From an uncultured Oscillospiraceae bacterium (lineage in GTDB: Bacteria > Bacillota > Clostridia > Oscillospirales > Ruminococcaceae): DNA of 64,000 nucleotides. Made by a program: the position numbers and the translations under genes. The notes below the pieces were generated by a model. It was given only the letters and a program-made list of their open reading frames with translations. It was not told the origin of the DNA and searched no databases. Below are positions 7,290-15,726 of the stretch, in pieces (the first letter of the stretch is position 1; each line of letters starts with the position of its first letter). The DNA lies in the NCBI GenBank assembly GCA_934488695.1, contig CAKSSH010000001.1, forward strand, positions 10,076-74,075. The letters are read 5' to 3'.

Positions 7290-8687
7290 ATGAAAAAAAT
7301 CGTTCGGAATTTCGGTCGGTCGCTTTATTATTTGGATGCGCTTTGTGAGATTGCGTTGATTTCTACTGTTTTTGTTGTGGCGTTGAAAGACTGGTTTTGC
7401 CACGGCAGCGTGCCGATTGATAATCACGCGACCATTGTGCCGATTGTTATTTTCTCAGCGCTTTTTCTGTATATGACCGGCTCCTTTGACGTCACGAAAA
7501 AGCGTGCGCTGGAGCTTATAGTGACAGGTGCAGCGTCAGTGCTGCTCAGTGACCTAGCCGCACTTGTAATTATCAGGACGTATTCGTTTGTATGGTTTAC
7601 GGCGACGGACTTGTTTTTGACTATTCTGCTGCAGCTTGTCGCTGTGGCGGTATGGGCCAGCATTTCGCGGCTGATTTACCGTGCTTTTAAAAAACCGCAG
7701 CGCGCCGTTGTGGTTTGTTATGATTTGGAAAATATCGATAGCTATATCCAAAAAATTCGCGGCTATGCCGATAAGTATAACATTACTGAGATCATCAGTT
7801 ATGAGGACGCAAACCTTTATTATGCCATATGTCAGAGCGAAGCGGTTTTTTTGCTGGATCTTTCAAGCAAAAAGCGGGAAAAGGTGGCACAGTACTGTCT
7901 GGCGCTTAATAAGAATATTTATATACTGCCGGAGCTTTATGAGATTGCCGTTCGCAATTCAAATTTGGTCCAAATTGATGATATTCCGTTCTTTTCCTGC
8001 AAGCCAATGACGCTGACGATGGAAGAAAAACTGATAAAGCGGTTGTTTGACATAGTTTTTTCGCTGATTGCCATTGTGTTGACGTCGCCGGTTATGCTTA
8101 CGATCGCCTGTCTTATCAAACATGATGACGGCGGTAAAGTCTTTTATAAGCAGGATCGAATCACCGAGAATTACAGGCCTTTTAAGGTCTTAAAATTTCG
8201 GACCATGGTGGAAAACGCCGAGCAGCTGAGCGGGGCGACATTGTCTGTAAAAGAGGATCCTCGGGTGACCAAAATCGGCAAAAAATTGCGGGCTGTCCGA
8301 CTTGATGAGCTGCCACAGCTGTTTAATATTCTGATTGGGGATATGAGCTTTGTCGGCCCGCGTCCCGAAAGAGATATTTTTATACAGGAATATGTGAAAA
8401 CGGTCCCTGAGTTTGTATACCGGCTGAATGTTAAGGCCGGCCTGACCGGTCTTGCACAGGTTCGCGGCAAGTATAACACCACTCCGCAGGACAAACTCAA
8501 GATGGATCTTTTGTATATCAATGATTTTTCCTTTTTAAACGACTTAAAAATCTGTTTTTTGACGCTGAAAGTCCTTTTTTCAAAAGAAAGCACCGAGGGA
8601 ATAGACGGAACGGTTCAAAACGAAAAAACCTTTCGGCAGCAAAACGAGCAGTCTGAAAAGAACGGAGCGGAGGAGTCCGGTGAATAA
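7290..8687 (+). CDS. Polyprenyl-phosphate sugar-1-phosphate transferase (exopolysaccharide initiation)
   Basis: This 465-residue protein has the architecture of WcaJ/CpsE-type initiating transferases: four N-terminal membrane segments, a soluble Rossmann-like middle part (AVVVCYDLENIDSYIQ...), one more hydrophobic helix (LFDIVFSLIAIVLTSPVML), and the C-terminal catalytic domain. That domain has FYKQDRI, FKVLKFRTM, the acidic RLDELPQLFNIL, and DMSFVGPRPER. It transfers a sugar phosphate from a nucleotide sugar to undecaprenyl phosphate, the first step of a surface polysaccharide. ATG 7290 is chosen because the longer frame would overlap the previous gene. It overlaps the next gene by 8 bases. 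No other glycosyltransferases are nearby, so the rest of the pathway must be elsewhere. Confidence 0.9.
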   Translation: MKKIVRNFGRSLYYLDALCEIALISTVFVVALKDWFCHGSVPIDNHATIVPIVIFSALFLYMTGSFDVTKKRALELIVTGAASVLLSDLAALVIIRTYSFVWFTATDLFLTILLQLVAVAVWASISRLIYRAFKKPQRAVVVCYDLENIDSYIQKIRGYADKYNITEIISYEDANLYYAICQSEAVFLLDLSSKKREKVAQYCLALNKNIYILPELYEIAVRNSNLVQIDDIPFFSCKPMTLTMEEKLIKRLFDIVFSLIAIVLTSPVMLTIACLIKHDDGGKVFYKQDRITENYRPFKVLKFRTMVENAEQLSGATLSVKEDPRVTKIGKKLRAVRLDELPQLFNILIGDMSFVGPRPERDIFIQEYVKTVPEFVYRLNVKAGLTGLAQVRGKYNTTPQDKLKMDLLYINDFSFLNDLKICFLTLKVLFSKESTEGIDGTVQNEKTFRQQNEQSEKNGAEESGE

Positions 8688-9690
8688 GCTGAAATATTTG
8701 GCCGCACGAATTCGCGGAATGGATTTTAAAAATATGATGCGCCAGGCGCGGGTGGTCCGAAAACGGACCGGCCGCCCCTGCTTTATAACGCTTGTTGATA
8801 TGATTTATTGCGGTTTTCGCTACATGGCCGGCTACATGGATTATGTGGTTTTTGAGTTTTATCGGCTCAATCGCGCTCAGCGTAAAACGCAAATTACGCG
8901 CGGCATGAATAATGCGCTGGTTCGTCGGTTTAATGCGCCGGACAGCTTTCATAAATTCGACCGAAAAAACGAGTTCAACGAAATCTTTGCCGACTGTCTG
9001 CATCGGGATTGGCTGGATCTTTCTTCGGCAGATGAGGCCGCATTGCAAGCATTTTGCGGCCGTCACGCCGAAATAATTGTCAAGCCCTGTGACGGAGCCT
9101 GCGGGAAAGGGATAGAAAAGCTGAAGATCTCGGATTTTTCGGACCCGGAAAGCTTGCGGCAACACTGTCTGCAGACGGGGCAGACGGTTGCCGAGCAAAT
9201 TATTGTGCAGCACTCAAAGCTCAATGAGTTGTTTGCGGGGTGCGTTAATACGGTGCGTATGGTCACAATTACACATAACGGAAAAGTGCATGTTGTTTTT
9301 TGCGCTATCCGCATCGGCGCCGGAAACACCCTGGTGGATAATTTAAACAGCGGAGGGATGGCGGCATTAGTGGACGTGGATACCGGCTGTATCAAGACCG
9401 ACGCTGCAGATAAAAACGGTGTTGTGTACCAAAAACATCCGGACACCGGGACTGTTATTCAAGGCTTTGAAATCCCGTTCTTTCGAGAGGGGCGCGCAAT
9501 GGTTGAACAGGCTGCGCTTCGAGTGCCGGAGATAGCCTATGTCGGCTGGGATATTGCGTTCCAGCAGGACGGGCCGTTGCTTATTGAGGGGAATCATTTC
9601 CCGGGGCATGATATTTACGGTATGCCGGCTCTTACGCCGGACGGTTACGGCTTTTGGCCGCAGTTTCAGGCGGCAATTGCCGAGGATTGA
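8680..9690 (+). CDS. ATP-grasp protein of the sugar-transfer-associated family
   Basis: A 336-residue protein starting at GTG 8680 behind GGAGCGGAGGAG, overlapping the sugar transferase by 8 bases. The ATP-grasp region shows EIIVKPCDGACGKGIEKL (nucleotide-binding loop), TVAEQIIVQHSKLNEL, VNTVRMVTI, and the metal-binding end YVGWDIAFQQDGPLLIEGNHFPG. This layout matches the ATP-grasp family named for its association with sugar transferases (Pfam ATPgrasp_ST). Such enzymes ligate a carboxylate to an amine or other nucleophile, so it may decorate a polysaccharide precursor with an amino-acid-like group. That role is inference from fold and position. Confidence 0.8.
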   Translation: MNKLKYLAARIRGMDFKNMMRQARVVRKRTGRPCFITLVDMIYCGFRYMAGYMDYVVFEFYRLNRAQRKTQITRGMNNALVRRFNAPDSFHKFDRKNEFNEIFADCLHRDWLDLSSADEAALQAFCGRHAEIIVKPCDGACGKGIEKLKISDFSDPESLRQHCLQTGQTVAEQIIVQHSKLNELFAGCVNTVRMVTITHNGKVHVVFCAIRIGAGNTLVDNLNSGGMAALVDVDTGCIKTDAADKNGVVYQKHPDTGTVIQGFEIPFFREGRAMVEQAALRVPEIAYVGWDIAFQQDGPLLIEGNHFPGHDIYGMPALTPDGYGFWPQFQAAIAED

Positions 9691-9715
9691 TATTTCGGAC
9701 GGTTTGTAGTATAAT
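9687..9715 (+). promoter_or_regulatory. Sigma-A-type promoter of the PASTA pseudokinase gene
   Basis: TTGATA (9687-9692), 17 bases, TATAAT (9710-9715), about 43 bases before the ATG. The -35 overlaps the stop codon of the ATP-grasp gene, so this gene is transcribed on its own as well as possibly by read-through. Confidence 0.85.
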
Positions 9716-9758
9716 TTAGGTGCAAAAAACGGTTTCAGAGAACAGGAGTGAGCAATAC

Positions 9759-11441
9759 ATGAATCCGGAAAATCTTTGTATGGGATGCATGCGTGAAAAA
9801 GGAGAAGGCGTTGTTAAATGCCTGCGTTGCGGTTATGTGGACGGTTCTCCCTATTTGCCTGCTTATTTGGCGCCGCGCACCGTACTGCAGGAGCGGTATC
9901 TTGTCGGAAAGGTACTCTCCTATAACGGCTGCGGTGCAACTTATATTGCCTATGACGCAATCATGAATTGCAAGGTCAAAATCCGGGAATATATGCCGGA
10001 AAATCTGGCCTCTCGCGAAAAGGGCAGTCCGGCAGTCCGGGTCAACACCGGCAGTGAGATTCAATATAAATCCCTGAAAATGGATTTCTTGGAGCTTTCG
10101 CAGCGTTTGATGAAGCTGGGAACGCTTACAGAAGTGGAACATGTGCTGGGCGTTTTTGAGGCGAATAATACCGCATATGCAGTATTAGAGTTTGTTGAAG
10201 GGATGACCTTGACAGAGTTTTTGAAGAAGAACGGCGGGTATTTGTCTTGGGAGGACACACGGCAGCTGTTTATGCCGCTGCTTTCCTGCCTGAATGCAAT
10301 ACATAATTGCGAATTGCTGCACCGCGGCATCAGCCCGGAGACGATTTTGGTCGACCGAAGCGGCAATCTTAAGCTGACTTCTTTTGATATTGCCCCTGCT
10401 CGGACGGCTCGCAGTGAGTTGGTAGCACAGCTTTATGCCGGTTATGCGGCGCCTGAGCAATACACCTCCAGCGCATGGCAGGATACCTATACGGATGTTT
10501 ATGCTATTGCCGCAACTATTTATCGTACCCTGACCGGTACAATGCCGGTGGAAACACTTTCCCGGGTCGCAAATGACAATTTGGTTTCGGCCAGCACGTT
10601 GAATCAAAGTATTCCTAAAAATGTTTCCAATGCGTTGACGGCGGCTATGCAGTTGTCGCCCGAAAAGCGCACGCAAACGGTCGGAGAGCTGATTGCGGAG
10701 CTGTCTCAGGTGATGGACTTCGGTGATGGCTCGGAGAATCCGCAGGCGGAAGCACCTGTGGTGAAAGAAAAAGAAAAAGACAAGAAAAACGGCGCACGAT
10801 ATGCTGCGATTTCGGTCGCGATCAGCGCACCGGTGTTGATTTTGATCATCGTTGTTTTAATGTTGACTCTTTTTCCGCGAAAAAAACCGAGTAATGTTTC
10901 CAGTAAAGGGCTTTCTTCGATTTCGGTTAGCTCGGAAAGCTCGTCGTCCGAGACCTCTTCCAAGACGCGATTTTTGTATGCAGTCCCGTCTTTTGTGAGC
11001 CGGAATGTCGATGCTATTATTAATGACACGGATTATACTGAAAAATACAAATTTAAAACAGTATATGACTATAACGAGGAGTACGCGGAGGGAACTGTTG
11101 TTGAGCAGTCGGTCGAGGCCGGTACGCCGGTTGAAAGCAACGGAACCGAAATCACGCTGACCGTCAGCCGCGGCTCTAAATGGCGGGTGTTGCCGGATTT
11201 GGTCGGTAGAAATGTCGACTATGCTAAGGACACCCTCAATGATAAATTTATCCGTTATGAGGTCGAGACGCTGACAGGGACCTACGGGGATCCGCAGGTG
11301 GTTGCGAAAATGAGCAAGGAAGAAGGAACGCGCCTTGATATTTCACAGGGACAGACTGTGATTTTATATGTTTATGAAGCGCTTCCGTCGTCGTCCTCCA
11401 GCTCAAAGCCCGATACTGATTGGGTAAACGACCTGCAATAA
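9759..11441 (+). CDS. Membrane-anchored PASTA protein with degenerate Ser/Thr kinase domain (probable pseudokinase)
   Basis: 560 residues. Order of parts: N-terminal zinc-ribbon-like CxxC...CxxC (Cys7, 10, 21, 24), a Hanks-type kinase fold (about 50-310), a Lys/Glu-rich juxtamembrane stretch, one membrane helix (about 348-372), a Ser-rich linker, and two PASTA-like repeats (about 404-540) outside the cell. Active relatives have VAIKEYFP, HRD and DFG. Here these read VKIREYMP (Arg76 for the ATP-binding Lys), HRG (Gly190 for the catalytic Asp), and SFD (Ser208 for the metal-binding Asp). The fold landmark YAAPEQY, the APE-equivalent, is kept. So it likely binds muropeptide or lipid II and signals without phosphotransfer. 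It has its own promoter and terminator. Start ATG 9759 follows AGGAG. Confidence 0.85.
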   Translation: MNPENLCMGCMREKGEGVVKCLRCGYVDGSPYLPAYLAPRTVLQERYLVGKVLSYNGCGATYIAYDAIMNCKVKIREYMPENLASREKGSPAVRVNTGSEIQYKSLKMDFLELSQRLMKLGTLTEVEHVLGVFEANNTAYAVLEFVEGMTLTEFLKKNGGYLSWEDTRQLFMPLLSCLNAIHNCELLHRGISPETILVDRSGNLKLTSFDIAPARTARSELVAQLYAGYAAPEQYTSSAWQDTYTDVYAIAATIYRTLTGTMPVETLSRVANDNLVSASTLNQSIPKNVSNALTAAMQLSPEKRTQTVGELIAELSQVMDFGDGSENPQAEAPVVKEKEKDKKNGARYAAISVAISAPVLILIIVVLMLTLFPRKKPSNVSSKGLSSISVSSESSSSETSSKTRFLYAVPSFVSRNVDAIINDTDYTEKYKFKTVYDYNEEYAEGTVVEQSVEAGTPVESNGTEITLTVSRGSKWRVLPDLVGRNVDYAKDTLNDKFIRYEVETLTGTYGDPQVVAKMSKEEGTRLDISQGQTVILYVYEALPSSSSSSKPDTDWVNDLQ

Positions 11442-11460
11442 AAAGGTTTTCATAGTGGTA

Positions 11461-11494
11461 TGCCGCCGGCGCCTTGACGCCGGCGGCATTTTTT
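11461..11494 (+). terminator. Intrinsic terminator of the pseudokinase gene
   Basis: An 11-bp stem (TGCCGCCGGCG / CGCCGGCGGCA) around a CCTTGA loop, followed by TTTTTT. Confidence 0.92.
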
Positions 11495-11510
11495 GAAAAG
11501 GAGGGGGACA

Positions 11511-12248
11511 ATGCAGCACTATAATTATGAAGAAATTGAACGGTGCAGCATGGAAATACAAAAAGACCTGATAGCCCTTTCAGATGCTGGATACCGGGAG
11601 TTTCAGGCAAGGCTGATCCCGACAGTTGATAAAGAAAAAATTCTCGGCGTCCGGATACCGCAATTGCGCCGATACGCAAAAACGCTTTCCTCGGAGCAGA
11701 CGGAGCTTTTTTTGAGTGTGCTGCCGCATAATTATTATGAAGAAAATTGCCTGCATGGTCTGTTGATAGAACAAATTTACGATTTTGACGCCTGTGTTGT
11801 CGCGCTGCGGCGATTTTTGCCATACGTGGATAATTGGGCAACTTGTGATATCATCTCTCCTCGGATTTTTGCTCAAAATAAAGCGGCGTTGTTGCCGGTG
11901 ATGAAAGCGGGGCTTACCGAAAAATCGGTTTATGCGGTGCGTTTTTGGCTTCGGATGTTAATGATTTATTTTTTAAAGGATGATTTTCAGGCGAGTTTTT
12001 TCGACTGGGTAGCTGCGGTGCGGCGTGGAGATTATTATTTGTATATGATGGTTGCATGGTATTTTGCAACGGCACTTGCTTATCAGCCGGAAAGTGCCTT
12101 TGCTTTTTTATCTACCGACCAATTAGATGCCCGGACACGTCGCAAGGCAATTCAAAAGGCGTTGGAAAGCAATCGGGTGTCCTTGGAGATGAAAGAAAAG
12201 CTTCGTGCGCTGCGCGCACAAATCGGCTTGTGCGCACAGGAAGAATGA
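11511..12248 (+). CDS. AlkD-like DNA alkylation repair (HEAT-repeat) protein
   Basis: A 245-residue all-helical protein of the DNA alkylation repair family (Pfam DNA_alkylation_repair). The segment ILGVRIPQLRRYAK near residue 45, the LHGLLIEQI helix and the VDNWATCDIISP motif near residue 110 are typical of this family. AlkD removes alkylated bases as a monofunctional glycosylase using HEAT-like repeats; whether this homologue is catalytic is not shown, but the Trp-Asp-bearing segments are conserved. ATG 11511 has AAAAGGAGGGGGAC immediately upstream. No promoter is evident after the preceding terminator, so some read-through may drive it. Confidence 0.85.
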   Translation: MQHYNYEEIERCSMEIQKDLIALSDAGYREFQARLIPTVDKEKILGVRIPQLRRYAKTLSSEQTELFLSVLPHNYYEENCLHGLLIEQIYDFDACVVALRRFLPYVDNWATCDIISPRIFAQNKAALLPVMKAGLTEKSVYAVRFWLRMLMIYFLKDDFQASFFDWVAAVRRGDYYLYMMVAWYFATALAYQPESAFAFLSTDQLDARTRRKAIQKALESNRVSLEMKEKLRALRAQIGLCAQEE

Positions 12249-12460
12249 TAACGTTGTATAAGCTAAATTGCCTCTGCCGGTTGGACACAGAAGGGATATA
12301 AGATTGCACGCAAACCTAACTTAAAAAACACGCAGAAAAAGGGTTTAAAGGCAACCCGCAATGAAAATTTCGCAAGCAAAAACAGCGTGTTTTGTACATA
12401 TATAAAGCTTATGGCGATTGCTTGTGCGAAAAATGGTATGGCAGCGTATAAAAATAAAAG

Positions 12461-12489
12461 CCCCGGCGCGTGAATCGCGCCGGGGTTTT
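12461..12489. terminator. Bidirectional intrinsic terminator
   Basis: A perfect 10-bp stem, CCCCGGCGCG / CGCGCCGGGG, around TGAAT, with TTTT on the plus side and AAAA on the other. It ends the convergent AlkD-like and minus-strand membrane-protein genes. The stretch 12249-12460 before it shows no gene I can support. Confidence 0.88.
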
Positions 12490-12496
12490 CGGCCAT

Positions 12497-13333
12497 TTAG
12501 GCTTCCCGGTAAAAAAACAGGGCACAGCGAAACAGAAAAACAGACAAAGTCAAATCAACAAAATGCATAAACACATCTGAGCCGCCGACGCTTTCAGATC
12601 CGCAAACAAAGCAAAAAATGGCCGGTATTGACAAAACAAAGCCCAGCACAATGGTGATGGGTGTAACGATATGAAAGAGACGCAGCCCTTTTTTTCGGTC
12701 GACGTCGGAAAAAACACGCGCCGCAGACAAAATGCTAATCAGCAGCATACAAAGATAAAGAATGTCGAGCAGATTTTTTGAAATATAAAACAGAGTGGTA
12801 AAGCTGACAAAATCACGCAGGATACGAAAAATAACCCACGCAGCTATTACGAGGCAAAGGCCTGACTGACCGATATGCTGATTTTCAATCAAAAAAGAGA
12901 GCATTAAAAAGAAAATCAAGCTGGCTGCCGAAAGCAGAGTTGTCATAACAGCAAAAAGAGTTATGTTTGCGTTAGGGTTGTCGGTGGGCATGGGGTTTGC
13001 AAGCCGAAAGATTTCATAAAAAGTGTTGACGGCAAAGCCGACAGTCATCATTGCAAACAAGGGACGCTGGTTTGCAAGCGGAGCGAAATCATAATTAAGA
13101 TTTACCGGAAGCACTGCGCGACGCTTCAAAACAAACTGCCAGCAAACGCCGAATAATAAAGCCGCTGCCAGCAGAATCAAAAGCAGCACCCGGTCGGCTG
13201 CGCTGCGGCTTTTGTAAAAACCGGTGGATGGGTCTATATTTGCATAAAGGGTTAGAGTCCGCAGGGAAATTGCCAGTAGAGAAATTATAGAAACAGTTAA
13301 AAAATAGCTTTTTTTGCAAAGCAGGTTTTTCAA
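12497..13333 (-). CDS. Unrecognised multi-pass membrane protein
   Basis: 278 residues with about eight hydrophobic segments, starting right after a short basic N-terminus. There is a conserved-looking periplasmic or cytoplasmic stretch around NLNYDFAPLANQRP, and no motif I can name. TTG 13333 is used as the start because TTAGGAGATGTCATC precedes it at the right distance and no in-frame ATG is nearby. It is divergent to spoIID, leaving a 205-base intergenic region, so it might be sporulation-associated, but that is only positional. Function unknown. Confidence 0.7.
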   Translation of the reverse strand: MKNLLCKKSYFLTVSIISLLAISLRTLTLYANIDPSTGFYKSRSAADRVLLLILLAAALLFGVCWQFVLKRRAVLPVNLNYDFAPLANQRPLFAMMTVGFAVNTFYEIFRLANPMPTDNPNANITLFAVMTTLLSAASLIFFLMLSFLIENQHIGQSGLCLVIAAWVIFRILRDFVSFTTLFYISKNLLDILYLCMLLISILSAARVFSDVDRKKGLRLFHIVTPITIVLGFVLSIPAIFCFVCGSESVGGSDVFMHFVDLTLSVFLFRCALFFYREA

Positions 13334-13538
13334 GATGACATCTCCTAAATAAGTGAATAAATTTCAAAAAAGGGAACCAAAAAGCTTGCGTGGCAGGTCT
13401 TTTCGGAATTCATCTGGCATACATTAAAAAAAGACAGCTTGTCTGTCAGGACTTAAAATATACTATGGTTATTTTAAAACAAAACGGCGGTAAAGTCAAG
13501 AGCGAATACTGCCGAATCCGTGCGAAGGAAGAGGTTTT

Positions 13539-14459
13539 ATGAAGGCAATGCTGCAAAAAAGTCTAACAATACTGCTGCTCATTACCCTTCTGCCGCTAAC
13601 AGCCTTTGTGTTCCAATCAAATAACAAAAATGGACGCCGTTTCAAAATCTATGATAAGACTTGGCAAAAAACACTGCAGCTGTCGGCCAAGGAGTATGTG
13701 CTTGGAGCATTATGCTGTGAAATGCCGCCAACCTTTCATTCGCAAGCATTGATTGCACAGGCGGTGGCAATCTACACAAATGCGTTACGAAGCCAAAGCG
13801 CCGGCGAGGATATTGTGACAACGGCAGAGAGCGGGAAATATATCGGTTACGCTGCACCGGAACAATTTCAAGATCGGTGGGGAAAACGGTATACGCAGTA
13901 TCGACAAAAGATGTGTAATGCGGTTGAACAAGCACTTTATAAGGTCATTACCTATGACGGGAAACCGATTTTAGCGGCATATCATGCCATGTCCGGCGGT
14001 AAAACAGAGGCGGCGGAAAATGTTTGGGGCCAGGCGGTGCCGTATCTTACGGCGGTTGAAAGTGAAGGGGATTTGTTTTGCAGTCAGTATGAAACAATCG
14101 TTACGCTGCCGACACAAAAAGCACGAGAAATGCTGACAAGCGCTTATGAAAATATTAAGCTGCCCGAGAATGATGCACAGTTGCTGACGCAGATTGAAAC
14201 CTCTCCGTCCGGCACTGTGCTACAGGTGATGGCGGGAAACACCAAAATTCGAGGGCAACAGCTACGGACGCTTTTTTCGCTGCGAAGTGCAGTCTTTACC
14301 GTGTCTGTTTCCGACGGGAAATTGACTTTTACGGTGCACGGCTACGGACATGGGGTTGGTCTCAGTCAATATGGCGCGGATTTTATGGCGCGGCAAGGGG
14401 CCGATTATCGTGCGATACTTGCGCATTATTATTCCGGGACAGAATTAATGCAGTCTTAA
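13539..14459 (+). CDS. spoIID: SpoIID/LytB-type lytic transglycosylase
   Basis: 306 residues with an N-terminal signal-anchor (about 8-26) and the SpoIID domain: KEYVLGALCCEMPPTFHSQALIAQAVAI early, GKPILAAYHAMSGGKTEAAENVWGQ in the middle, and the C-terminal signature GYGHGVGLSQYGADFMARQG. SpoIID degrades denuded glycan strands during engulfment of the forespore. The start has GGAAGAGG 8 bases upstream. A CATACATT box at 13418-13425 resembles a sigma-E -10, but no convincing -35 sits at the right distance, so sporulation control is inferred from the family only. The gene could instead be a paralogue of the SpoIID/LytB type. Confidence 0.88.
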   Translation: MKAMLQKSLTILLLITLLPLTAFVFQSNNKNGRRFKIYDKTWQKTLQLSAKEYVLGALCCEMPPTFHSQALIAQAVAIYTNALRSQSAGEDIVTTAESGKYIGYAAPEQFQDRWGKRYTQYRQKMCNAVEQALYKVITYDGKPILAAYHAMSGGKTEAAENVWGQAVPYLTAVESEGDLFCSQYETIVTLPTQKAREMLTSAYENIKLPENDAQLLTQIETSPSGTVLQVMAGNTKIRGQQLRTLFSLRSAVFTVSVSDGKLTFTVHGYGHGVGLSQYGADFMARQGADYRAILAHYYSGTELMQS

Positions 14460-14647
14460 TAAAAACGGAAAAAGTAAATATTGCCGCAGCAAACGCTGTT
14501 TGTCAGTGAAAAAAGGCAAACCGGCACCGATTTTTGCGTGGGAAATAGCCGGTATAAAGATAAATTAAAATCTATTATCGAAATGTGACAGGGCAGAGAC
14601 ATCCCGAGACGGTAAAAAACAACTGGCACCGAGCTGCAACCAACATA

Positions 14648-14705
14648 AAAAGCTATTGCTCATGAGCAAAACAAAGGCGTTTCGCGTTCATGTGCAATAG
14701 CTTTT
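14648..14705. terminator. Bidirectional terminator between spoIID and tsf
   Basis: AAAGCTATTGC (from 14648) pairs with GCAATAGCTTT (to 14703), extended by an inner CATGA / TCATG pairing around a loop of about 20 bases, with T-runs on both strands. It ends tsf on the minus strand and probably spoIID on the plus strand. Between 14460 and 14647 I see no gene. Confidence 0.75.
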
Positions 14706-14743
14706 TGTCCGGCCTTAAAAACGGCCGATTTTGTTATGAGAGA

Positions 14744-15652
14744 TTATTTTACCATTCCGGCAACTTCGGAGGCAAAATCGTCATTTCTCTTTTCCAGGCC
14801 TTCGCCCTTTTCAAAACGAACAAAGTCTGCAATAACAATGCTGCCGCCGAGGGCTTTTGCTGTTTGGTCGGTGTATTTGTTGATTGTCAGCTCATCGTTT
14901 TTAACAAAGAGCTGCTCAGTCAAGCAAACTTCCTTATAGTACTTGTTGATACGACCCATAACCATTTTCTCGGCGATGTTGGCGGGCTTGCCTTCGTTAA
15001 TGGCCTGAACGGTCAAAATTTCCTTTTCCTTGGCAATTGTATCGGCCGGAACCGCTTCTTTATTCAAGAACTGCGGATTGGCAGCGGCAATCTGCATGGC
15101 AATGTCCTTTGCGTATTCGGCAAAACCATCCTTGTCCGCAACGTCGGTCGCAAATTTAACCATAACACCGATACGGCCGTTACCGTGGATATAGGTGACA
15201 AGATCGCCTTCCATGCGGACAAAACGACGAATCTTCAGATTCTCACCGATGGTTAGAACCTTTTCCTGCAGCGCTGCTGCAACCGTTTCGTTTCCGCCGG
15301 AAATCGTTTTGTTCAACAAGTCATCCACATCTGCCGGGTTCTCATCAATGACGGTTTTGGCACAGGCAGCAACAAAGTCTACAAAGCTCTGATTTTTGGC
15401 GACAAAGTCGGTTTCTGAGTTAACCTCAATCAAAGCGCCGACCTTTTTGGCGTCGTCTACCAGCCCATAAACCAGACCCTCTGCGGCAATTCTGCCGGAC
15501 TTCTTTGCAACCGCGGCAAGGCCTTTTTCACGCAGAAATTCAATTGCCTTGTCGGTATCACCGTTGGATTCGGTCAGTGCCTTTTTGCAGTCCATCATGC
15601 CGCAACCGGTGCGCTCACGCAGTGCTTGGACGTCTTTCGCTGTAAAAGCCAT
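14744..15652 (-). CDS. tsf: Translation elongation factor Ts
   Basis: A 302-residue EF-Ts, the guanine-nucleotide exchange factor for EF-Tu. The N-terminal UBA-like domain and the TGCGMMDCKKAL signature are intact, followed by the segment EVNSETDFVAKN that contacts EF-Tu and the IAMQIAAANPQFL region. Length is normal for Firmicutes. It is downstream of rpsB by 74 bases with its own AGGAGGAATAAAAT ribosome site. A terminator follows its stop. Confidence 0.97.
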   Translation of the reverse strand: MAFTAKDVQALRERTGCGMMDCKKALTESNGDTDKAIEFLREKGLAAVAKKSGRIAAEGLVYGLVDDAKKVGALIEVNSETDFVAKNQSFVDFVAACAKTVIDENPADVDDLLNKTISGGNETVAAALQEKVLTIGENLKIRRFVRMEGDLVTYIHGNGRIGVMVKFATDVADKDGFAEYAKDIAMQIAAANPQFLNKEAVPADTIAKEKEILTVQAINEGKPANIAEKMVMGRINKYYKEVCLTEQLFVKNDELTINKYTDQTAKALGGSIVIADFVRFEKGEGLEKRNDDFASEVAGMVK

Positions 15653-15726
15653 ATTTTATTCCTCCTGATTCGTGAAAAATTCAGCCTTCAAGGCATAATG
15701 CAAAGAAGGCTGATTTCGGTTTTTAA

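Noticed and set aside
12263..12496. A 77-codon minus-strand frame next to the membrane-protein gene
   Set aside because: It includes the bidirectional terminator hairpin and has no ribosome site or recognisable domain.
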